Shown: in pieces, positions 1 to 7,076 of the stretch
Numbering within the stretch: the first letter of the stretch is position 1
How the letters are laid out: every line of letters begins with the position of its first letter
NCBI GenBank assembly: GCA_018136815.1
Contig: CM030943.1
Location: 2,101,157 to 2,136,869, forward strand
DNA length: 35,713 bases
Direction of reading: 5' to 3'
From: Isochrysis galbana
Lineage: Eukaryota > Haptophyta > Isochrysidales > Isochrysidaceae
Notes under the pieces: model-generated
What the model saw: only the letters and a program-made list of their open reading frames with translations
Told to the model about the DNA's origin: nothing
The model's database searches: none
Translations under genes and position numbers: made by a program

Positions 1-140
1 GCGGCTCTGGCCATGGCGGCCCCTCTTCAGGTCCCCAGGAGGCCTGAAGGGGCCAAGGAGCATAGCTCAGGGGGCAGGTGAGGCTAGGGCATGGCCCTGG
101 CCCCTCCTGCTCCTGCCTCCTGCCTCTAGGCCCAGGCCAG
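1..140 (+). repeat. Repeat family C, copy 1 (partial at window edge)
   Basis: This non-coding GC-rich stretch closely matches, in inverted orientation, part of 14880-15010. Shared blocks include CCCCTCTTCAGGTCCCCAGG and GGCATGGCCCTGGCCCCTCC in the same order and spacing. No ORF is conserved between copies, so it reads as a dispersed non-coding repeat cut by the window edge. Confidence 0.75.
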
Positions 141-159
141 AATATTTAAAGATTTTTCT

Positions 160-929
160 ACATATTTGGGCAGATTTTTGGCCTTACAATCTGCGACATA
201 TTTGGGTGCCCAAATTGCCCTCCCCCAACATATGTACGGTTATAGACCATCTTGTCGCATTCGCGAATCGACACTCGTTAGGCTTCGCTCTTCTCTTCGT
301 CGTTCGGTATTTATCGTTATAATTCTCTCGTTCTCGTTCTCGGTCAAAAGCTTCGCTTGGATGCATGGGATCGTGGGTTGTGGAGCGCCCTCTCTCTTCC
401 TCTCGAAAGAGAAGGAAAGTTTCCCCACCTTTCTTCCTCCCAGGCGCCTCGCAGATAGGTTTAATTTGCTATCTCCCCTGCGGTTCTTTATCTGCTTCTG
501 GGGGCAATCAGGTTTAATTTGCGATCTCTTCGTACCTCCCCCTTAAGCACATCGCACTCCTTTCGTCTTATTTGGTAGGTCTCTTGGAATCCTGCGTAGC
601 AGGATTGCCCCTCGTTTCCGTTATGGTGCGATTCCCGTTCCAGACAAGATCGTCGACAGATCGCCTTCTGATCGTCGTCCGTCGTTGTCTGGCCGGAGTG
701 TTTGGGTTTGATTTCAGTCGAGTTATGTGAGAAAGTCGTGGGGCGAGAGTCGGGGTGTTTTCCTGGGTGTCTTTGTCCGTCGTCCTGTCGTCAGTCGTCA
801 TCCGTCGTCGCTCTCGCTCTCGTCGCTCTCGCTCTCGTAACACTCAGACCTTACAATCCCTCCTCGCCTCGCCAGCCCCTGCCATCACAGCCCTCCTCTC
901 ACTCACCCTCGCCTCTCGCCGCTCGCTCA
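160..929 (+). repeat. Leader of repeat family A, copy 1
   Basis: This T/C/G-rich stretch holds many TCG and CTCGCTCTCG runs and no recognisable protein. It precedes an ORF whose start resembles two others in the window (2698 and 32990). The same kind of leader, with CTCG/TTCG-rich sequence and an ACA/CAACC-containing stretch before the ATG, precedes those ORFs too. I read it as the 5' untranslated part of a retroelement-like repeat. The left boundary is uncertain, because similarity to the other leaders is weak and compositional at this end. Confidence 0.45.
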
Positions 930-1601
930 ATGTCGCTTTCGCCGCCGTCCTCGCCCTCGCTCAAGCCCGCCTGCCCGCCTTCCTCTGCTGACGGGCTTCA
1001 GCCCGTCAGCACCTCCGAACTCGTCTCCTCCGCCGCGCCTGCCGCCGGCATGGCCCCTTCCTCATTGCCCTCAGGCCCTAAGGGCCATCCCAATTCGTCA
1101 GGTGTAGAATCCTATCCGGTGCGTCCCGCGCTGGACGTCTCAATGGGGGTCACCCCCACCTCTGCAGAGTCGGGCATCATGCCTGCCCTGCCCCCTTTCT
1201 CCTCTTCGGACGGTCATCCACCACCACCTTCACAGGGGGAGGTGATGCCCTCCCTCGCCTCTCCTCCTGATCTCTCTGCGGTGCCTCCGCCATCATCTCC
1301 GCCTTCACCGCCGGAGTCCGTCGGAGACGGGTCCAAGCCCGAGTCTTTCCAGGGTGAGGATAATCCTCTGGAGGGATCCCTCCACTCGTCCCGCGCATGC
1401 CTCGAGGCACCGCCACCCCTGCCATCGGACTCGGAGGCCGCCTATGAGCCCTACCATCCCTCGCTCGAACGCCTCTCGGTCGCCTCGGTCGCCCCAAGTC
1501 AGCCGTCTCGTTGTGAGGAGGCCCCGGGCCTGCTGCCCGACTCCCTTCTTCATCTCTTCCCCCCGCGGTCGCCGAATTTTCCCCCCGCGGCCGCCGAATA
1601 G
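930..1601 (+). CDS. Ser/Pro-rich ORF of repeat family A (gag-like N-terminus?)
   Basis: An ORF of 223 codons starts at an ATG matching the starts of two other ORFs in the window. Its first residues, MSLSPPSSPSLKPACPP, line up with MSASSPHSASPKPASLPP (2698) and MSVPSPHSPTLKPATPPP (32990), with KPA at residues 12-14 in all three. The rest is rich in Ser, Pro and acidic residues and has no recognised domain. The frame is open upstream to 702, but the conserved ATG at 930 is the better start. Conservation of the start inside a repeat suggests the beginning of a structural (gag-like) retroelement protein. That is inference, because no capsid, protease or reverse transcriptase follows. Confidence 0.5.
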   Translation: MSLSPPSSPSLKPACPPSSADGLQPVSTSELVSSAAPAAGMAPSSLPSGPKGHPNSSGVESYPVRPALDVSMGVTPTSAESGIMPALPPFSSSDGHPPPPSQGEVMPSLASPPDLSAVPPPSSPPSPPESVGDGSKPESFQGEDNPLEGSLHSSRACLEAPPPLPSDSEAAYEPYHPSLERLSVASVAPSQPSRCEEAPGLLPDSLLHLFPPRSPNFPPAAAE

Positions 1602-2199
1602 TTCCCCCCCGCGGGAAGAGAGGTATGGCTCGCCCCCCCTTTCGACCACGGAGGATGGATCTCCCTCCCCTTTCGCTGCGCTCTGTCAGGAGACCCCCGT
1701 ACCTCGTCGTTTAGCTCGCGCGTGACGTGCCGAGCCCGTCGTGATATCTCGCCGCCTTTCGCCGTTGGCTGTTCGACTACTCATATATCGAAGAACAGGA
1801 GACGCCGCATTGTAACTTGGGTGCCGCCACACCGCCCAAACATCCAGGTAAAACTCTCGTAAAAGAGAGAAGGGGATGGGTTGCAGCGTTGAGTCCTGCG
1901 GTCTGCCGCGGCAGACACTGTCAGACCCGACTCTTACTATGACCTTTCAGACATCTTCCCGCCAGCAACAATCAACGAACCTTCCACGACCGCGTCAGCT
2001 GCCGGCTCGGTCGAACGGCCCTCTGCCTATGAGCCTGTAGTCATCGCGTGTTCGACAAACTCGCTACTCGCTCCCTGTCTGGCTGCGCCTCCTTGTAGCC
2101 TGTGCATCCTAATTCCCCAAGCCTGCTCCTTGTGCTTTGCGATCGCCTGGGTCCCTCCTTGCCCTCGTTCTCCCCCGCGCTCGTCCTCGTTCTCGTCGC
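1602..2199. other. Stretch without a recognised gene
   Basis: No convincing protein or RNA gene was seen. A short open frame around 1354-1725 overlaps the end of the family A ORF and is probably a shadow. The sequence around 1930-2090 is open in one frame and could be decayed coding sequence of the same repeat. Confidence 0.4.
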
Positions 2200-2877
2200 A
2201 GGTGTTCGCCGTTGTGGGTTTTCCCCCAGCGGTTAGCCTACTTCCTCGCCCTTGCCCTTGTTTTCATCAGTGCACGGGAAGACGGGAAGTGTTGTAGATT
2301 CCCTCCTTACTTCTACTAAACGCTCCCTCGTAACTGTCGATCGCATCGGCCCTCCCATCGTATCGTCGCTCCCTTCCCGCCGCCTCGTCGCTCTCCTTTC
2401 GGCTTTCTCTTCCTTGTTTTTCATTCCCCGTGTTTCCCCGCTCGAGTAGGGGAAGATACGTGAATGTGAGGGAGAGTGGGGTCGTCAGTGTTGAGTGAGC
2501 GTGAGCGTGACACTGGTGTGTGGTTTTTCGGGCAGTCGTCTTGGTTCTCTCGTTTCCTTCGTTCGTTCCCGTTCCCTCGTTCGCGCTTTCGCTCCCCGTT
2601 CTCGCCCTCGCTCCTCGTTCCTAACAGCCACTTTACACCACCAGTCTCAACCACAACCACTCGCTCACTCGCCCTCGCTCTCATTCTCGTTCTCGCTATG
2701 TCCGCCTCGTCGCCTCACTCTGCCTCTCCCAAGCCCGCCTCCCTGCCTCCTCTGGAGGCGGGTGAACCCGTCATTGGCCCGTCTCCAACCTCCGCCGTAC
2801 CTCTCGCCGTTCCCCTTCCGTCCCCTCCGTCCCCATCTGAGGTGGTGGTAACCTCGGATCCGTCAGTGGGGGTGTAG
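2200..2877 (+). repeat. Repeat family A, copy 2 (leader plus ORF start)
   Basis: The stretch aligns collinearly with 32500-33060. Shared landmarks are AGGTGTTCGCCGTTG near the left end, a CCCCCAGCG block, GATTCCCTCCTT, an ATCG/TCGCTC-rich block, a GGGGAAGATA block, a CTCGTTCTCG-rich block, and an ATG opening a related ORF. Spacing is conserved but the sequence is diverged, so these are old copies of one element. Confidence 0.7.
2698..2877 (+). CDS. Short family A ORF, copy 2 (truncated)
   Basis: An ORF of 59 codons begins MSASSPHSASPKPASLPP, matching the starts at 930 and 32990. It is Pro/Ser/Val-rich and ends in a TAG at 2875-2877. No domain is recognised. It is probably the truncated beginning of a retroelement structural protein rather than a host gene. 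It lies within the family A repeat and is followed by non-repeat DNA, so its 3' part appears lost. Confidence 0.45.
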   Translation: MSASSPHSASPKPASLPPLEAGEPVIGPSPTSAVPLAVPLPSPPSPSEVVVTSDPSVGV

Positions 2878-3165
2878 AAAGTATGCTACGTGTAGGTAGT
2901 GGTTCCATGCGCCGCGAGTGCGGTCAGAATACTATGAAGTTTTTTTTGTACTTATGTGCTTAGGAGTGCTAGAGCTCTAGCCAAGAAGATGCTCTACAAG
3001 ACTAAAGTTTCAACGCTGAACGCGACCTTGGCAGCGTGGGCTGGGTATACTCCTAGATGAACTTACCTTCCATTATTCATGATAGGTCTACTTTACAATT
3101 CATGAAATGAGAGCAGGAGAGAGGGCGAGGCGCGCGCGAGAGCGCGAGGCGAGAGGGCTCCCCCG
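2878..3165. other. Intergenic region upstream of the PP28-like gene
   Basis: No gene was seen. It contains a T-rich run at about 2939-2950 and an AT-richer stretch at 3060-3110, and presumably includes the promoter and 5' UTR of the gene starting at 3166. The block around 2970-3015 (tctagccaag...tctacaagact) loosely resembles 7130-7170 (gctagccagc...ttacaagact), which may be an old shared repeat. Confidence 0.4.
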
Positions 3166-3663
3166 ATGGGCCGCGGCAAGCAGCAGCATCGGGGCGGCAA
3201 GCAGCATGCTCCGGCGCACGACGACGAGGAGCAGGAGCGGAGCGTGGGGTCGCAGAATGCCAAGGTTGGGCTTATGCCACCCTCCTCCTCCGACGAGGAC
3301 TCGGACGATGAGCCGGGTGGCCAGAACCCCAATGCTGGCATGATGCCGCCCTCAAGCTCGGATGAGGATTCCGGCTCGGACGACGAGGAGCCGAAGAGCA
3401 AGCCGACGGCAAAGGCGCCGGCGGTGCAGCAGCTCAACAGGAAGGAGCGCGAGGCTCTCGAGGGCAAGAAGAAGGAGGAGGAGGAGCTCGACCCTGAGCA
3501 ACTCCGGAAGGACATGGAGAGGCTTGCCATGGTGAAGAAGAGGCGCGAGGAACAGGCGGCAAAGCGGATCGAGAAGGATGGTTGGGACCGGATGCGGCCT
3601 ATGGGGCCAGACAACCATCCACCTGGCATGAGGGAGCCCGAGGGTGGGTGGGAAAATGCCTGA
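3166..3663 (+). CDS. PP28/PDAP1-like (28 kDa heat- and acid-stable phosphoprotein family)
   Basis: This intronless gene encodes 165 residues. The C-terminal half carries the family core: LNRKEREALE at about 90-99, then a charged helix with KDMERLAMVKKRREEQAAKR at about 115-134, and a proline-rich tail. Members of this family are small, highly charged, casein-kinase-2-phosphorylated proteins linked to growth signalling and RNA/translation; their exact role is unsettled. The N-terminus is basic and Gly/Gln-rich. Two near-identical acidic cassettes follow (MPPSSSDEDSD at 37-47 and MPPSSSDEDSG at 60-70), which are good CK2 targets and look like an internal tandem duplication. The Tyr/His-containing segment usual between the two core blocks appears replaced by an acidic KKKEEEEL stretch. 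The start is the first ATG after a GA-rich leader. The long antisense frames here are shadows. Confidence 0.8.
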   Translation: MGRGKQQHRGGKQHAPAHDDEEQERSVGSQNAKVGLMPPSSSDEDSDDEPGGQNPNAGMMPPSSSDEDSGSDDEEPKSKPTAKAPAVQQLNRKEREALEGKKKEEEELDPEQLRKDMERLAMVKKRREEQAAKRIEKDGWDRMRPMGPDNHPPGMREPEGGWENA

Positions 3664-4070
3664 GCGCCGCCGCGCGCCAGCGGGGTGTCGGGAAATTGAT
3701 GGTTGACTTTGGGGAAGGAGGACGTCATGCAACGGCCCAATGTGCCTCGGACACCGAGTCACCTTGGTGGCCCGCCAGGGCAATAGGAAAATATCGTTCT
3801 CCGGCAAGCCGTTTACTGGGGAAGGCGTTAGACCTCTCTGTAGACGCCGGGATTCCGTCTTGAGCCGTAGCTCCTTGGTCGCTTCTTAGCCCTCGATCCG
3901 GGCATTCATCATAGAGTGCAGAGTGCATGCTGTCTGTGCGTGTGCGTCTCTCATGACTATGCCACCGACTTCCACTGACTGAATAATGCTTTCATTTGCG
4001 CTGCGATTTGAATTCTCGAACACGCGCATCAGCAAAATAATATAGGTCTCCTCATCCTCATGCTCGCCCC
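3664..4070. other. Intergenic region downstream of the PP28-like gene
   Basis: No gene, RNA or clear repeat was seen. It probably includes the 3' UTR of the upstream gene. Confidence 0.4.
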
Positions 4071-4074
4071 TTGC

Positions 4075-4690
4075 GTGCCGTGGTGTTCCCATTGTGTGTG
4101 TGTGAGAGAGGGGCCAGAAGGCCCTCCTGCGTCTGTCTTGCCTGCTGTCATGGCCCCTCGGTCCAGGGGCCTGTGCGTCTTGCTCATATTGGAGCTGGTG
4201 AAGCGCAGGCCCCTGTTGGAAGGGGTTGGATTGTCTGGTCGGGTCTGGCGCCTCGTGCTTGCGCACGAGACCAGTGCCACGACGACGATGTGCAGGGGCC
4301 CAGCCCCAGCCCGAAGGCTTTCCCTATGGGATGCTTCCTGTTGCCTCTGTGGCCCACTTTGGGGCTGGTCGTGTAGGGCTGGAGAGGCTTGAGTGGCCAT
4401 GGTGGCCTTCAATTTGTATGGCGTGCTGGTGGTGGCTTGTCGACAGGGGGGGCGAGGAGGAGGCGTAGGAGCAATGGGCTGGCGCCGCGACGACAGGCCA
4501 AGGCCAAGGCAAGCGAACCAGGCGAGCCCGTGGGGGGGGGGAGAGTGGGTCAGAACGGCAGTCTGCCCCTGGCATGCCAGGAGAGTGGGTGGTTCTTTCC
4601 CCACAGCGGGAGAGAGGTGGAGAGGGAGGGGGGCTCGTGCCCCCTCGTGGGTGAACCAAGTAGAAGCCTTAGTTGTGGGCGATAAACTCA
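4075..4690 (+). repeat. Repeat family C, copy 2
   Basis: The right half (about 4490-4690) aligns with the reverse complement of about 14600-14800. Shared blocks include GGAGAGTGGGTGGTTC and GGGGGGCTCGTGCCCCC, then an AGTA..A..CTTAGTT end. Open frames in this stretch differ between copies and are not conserved, so I treat it as non-coding. The left half has CCAGGGGCCTG/GGCCCCTC-type palindromic composition. Confidence 0.7.
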
Positions 4691-4767
4691 CATAAACTCA
4701 GCACTGACCTGCTCGTCGTCCAGGTTTGGTTTGCACGAGCGCCGCCACACATGCTATGACAACGCCT

Positions 4768-4816
4768 ATGTCTATGATAGATGATAGGCCAAATCAAAGT
4801 GCTTTATCATAGACAT
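4768..4816. repeat. 12-bp perfect inverted repeat
   Basis: ATGTCTATGATA at 4768-4779 is mirrored exactly by TATCATAGACAT at 4805-4816 across a 25-nt spacer. It lies about 110 nt beyond the stop codon of the DHHC gene, in its 3' flank. It could be the termini of a tiny foldback element or a structured 3' UTR; nothing else identifies it. Confidence 0.7.
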
Positions 4817-4924
4817 GGGAAAGGATAGATTCACAACTAGTAGTGCCGTGTATGACCTTGCAGTTGAGCATCGTGATGTTGCGATACTATGGACCATCAC
4901 ACCGTGAGCGGCACTCGCAGGCCC

Positions 4925-6907
4925 TCACGTCGTGGGTGATATAGAGTTGCTATCAGGACTACAAGGATGGCCCCGGCGTCGCATTGTAGCACTATTGTCG
5001 ACCACACTGTGGAGCAAAAGGGGCTCCACACGCGAGTAGGACACGTCGCAAAAGAATTGGCAGCAATTTCCAATGCGGCCACGGTTGAAGGGGTTGACCA
5101 GCCGTCCATCGACCACGCGAAAATGAGAATAGCGCTTGAGATTATGTCTCTCGTTTGTGGTGAGATTGTCGAAGATATTACGTGTCCTATCCCACCAAAA
5201 GCGCAACTGATCAAAAGCAACGAGTGGGTAGGGCTAGGTCAAGTTGCGCTAGGATCAGCTTTTTGGTTGGGAGCATCGAGCTGACGGCAGAGCTATGAAC
5301 TCCCGCGTCGGTGGGATCAAAGAGGGCTAGACTGGGTCAAGGAGGGCGAGGAGCAGCGTCTTCAAAGGGCAGGACGTCAGGGTGATCTAGCAAGCTCGAC
5401 AACCCGAGCGAGGGTACACAGACCCGTCTAAAGGCAATCGCTCCACTACGGGACCTCGGCCCGGAGTTGCATGCGAGGAGAGCGGGCGTACCAAAGGAAT
5501 CAGTATGAGGGAGGCGATGCCGCATGTACACCACAGTATAACTGTCGACGCGTGCGCCCATGCCGCTGAGGCGCACGCAGCGAGTCCTCCGATGGGCGAA
5601 GATCCCGTCTTGTTGTATGGGACAAAAGCTGACATGATGGCCGAGCAAAGGGTGGTCGAGTTGGACGCCTCCGAGGAAGGAGCAAGGGCGGAGAGACACG
5701 AAAGCACAACTAAGAAAGTCGTGTCGACGAGGGATGCGCTGACGAAAATGTAGAATGTGACACGGTTGGACGCACCGATGCAATTGTTCAGCCACGGGCA
5801 GTGGTGGTCGAAGGTATCCACGCACCGATCGCACACCCGACAGTGTTTGCTGCGCAGCGGCCTGTATTGATTGCAGGTGTGACAGAAACCCGCCGTTGGG
5901 AAATCGGCGGGTACAGCCGTTGATTGGTTCAACGGCTGCTTAACAAGGAATCCTGGATCACGCATCGCGGCTGAACATCCAGCCACGATGACCACACCGA
6001 GGAAGCCCGCGAGACATGACAACAGGCCGAGGTCTTGTACGGGCTTGCCGCTCCACGCCAAGCGCGGCAAGGCTGCTACAATGTACCCAATGTGGGCGAG
6101 CAAGATAGCAGCGACTAACAGGCTGGGAAGACTCCGGTACCTGCAGCAGCTAGACGCCCTGCGCGCTGCATCCGCTTCGGCAAGGCGCAAATACTCCGCC
6201 AGATAGGGGGAGCCAAGCGCGGTGGCCATTGCCGACGCAGTCTGCTGCTCCACACCGACGTCGCGAGCATCAAGGGCTGCATACTGTAGAATGATTTTTG
6301 CAGCCGCGATCTGGGCGAGCTCCGAAGTAGGGCAGGGCAGGTCGGCTGCTCGCAGCCCGCCGACTTGCAATGGCGCGAGCGATCCGGAAGGAGGTGCACT
6401 GCGGGGCACGACTAACGTGTCTGGGGCCAAGCTGGCGAGAGCAACGTGGTGGAGCGCCGAACGCCCTGCGGCGTCACGCGTGCCTGTGTTTCGTACGACA
6501 AGGAGCAGATGCATGAGGAACTCAGCATCGCCCTTGCGTGCGGCGAGGTGGAGTGGGGTCAGGCCGTTGACTGCGGCGGCGGCAGATGCGTCCACCCCTG
6601 CCTGCCGGAGGATGCGCAGCGCCTCAACCTTAGCATCGGGAGCCTCGTCTGAGAGACAGAGGTGGTGGATTGCACCAAGACCGTGCTCATCGACCTGCCG
6701 CGCCGCTGAGGGCTCCATCTGCATGATGAGGGACATGGCCGGTAGGAAGCACATGCGTGAGGCGAGCAGCAGAAGAGGCAGCCCTTCATGGCAGTCGGCC
6801 AGGAGCCCACTGAGGTCTTCCGCCGGCACGCTCTCGAGCAGCTCGCGAAGCCGGTCCATATCATACCGGCTGAGCGCGCGGCGCGCCGCGCTTGCCACGC
6901 GCTCCAT
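4925..6907 (-). CDS. Ankyrin-repeat DHHC protein S-acyltransferase (two exons)
   Basis: This is a membrane palmitoyltransferase that moves acyl chains onto cysteines of target proteins, of the ankyrin-DHHC (HIP14/Akr1-like) type. Exon 1 is 6907-5492 and exon 2 is 5206-4925. The intron 5491-5207 has a GTACGC donor and a TTTTGATCAG acceptor in phase 0, giving 565 residues. Ankyrin repeats lie at about 75-160 (TPLHLAARKG is clear). Two membrane segments lie at about 262-282 and 294-314, then the Cys-rich domain with CHTCNQYRPLRSKHCRVCDRC and DHHC at 367-370, and further membrane segments at about 385-409 and 455-472. Exon 2 supplies the family's TTxE element (LTTNERHNLKRY) and the NPF-N-G motif. 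Without splicing, the protein would end before these motifs, which supports the intron. The frame runs 4 codons upstream to a GTG, but the ATG at 6907 is the first usable start. Confidence 0.88.
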
Positions 6908-7076
6908 GGAGCCGGCCACAACCCCTGCTCCTCGGTGTGGTGCGGCTGGCTGGCTGTCCAGGCGGCGGAAGAAGGGGGGTCCGAAAGATGAGAAGTGTCA
7001 GAGTTTTCTTGTTGTCCTAGTTTAATCCTAGTGCTGAGGGACCGTGCCTCATCGGCAACGGAGCCCCTCCCCCGCG
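6908..7076. promoter_or_regulatory. Short divergent intergenic region
   Basis: This stretch separates the start of the DHHC gene (-) from the LINE-type ORF (+). It must hold the DHHC promoter, but no specific element can be pointed to. Confidence 0.35.

Noticed and set aside
3093..3740. 215-codon minus-strand frame over the PP28-like gene
   Set aside because: It is the antisense of a Ser/Asp/Lys-rich coding sequence and gives only Ser-rich runs. The plus strand has a recognised family core.
4029..4691. Overlapping long frames on both strands of family C copy 2
   Set aside because: None is preserved in the matching copy at 14600-15020, so they are chance frames in GC-rich repeat DNA.
6222..7025. 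267-codon plus-strand frame over the DHHC gene
   Set aside because: It is a shadow of the GC-rich ankyrin-coding strand. No domain was seen, and the minus-strand gene is unambiguous.
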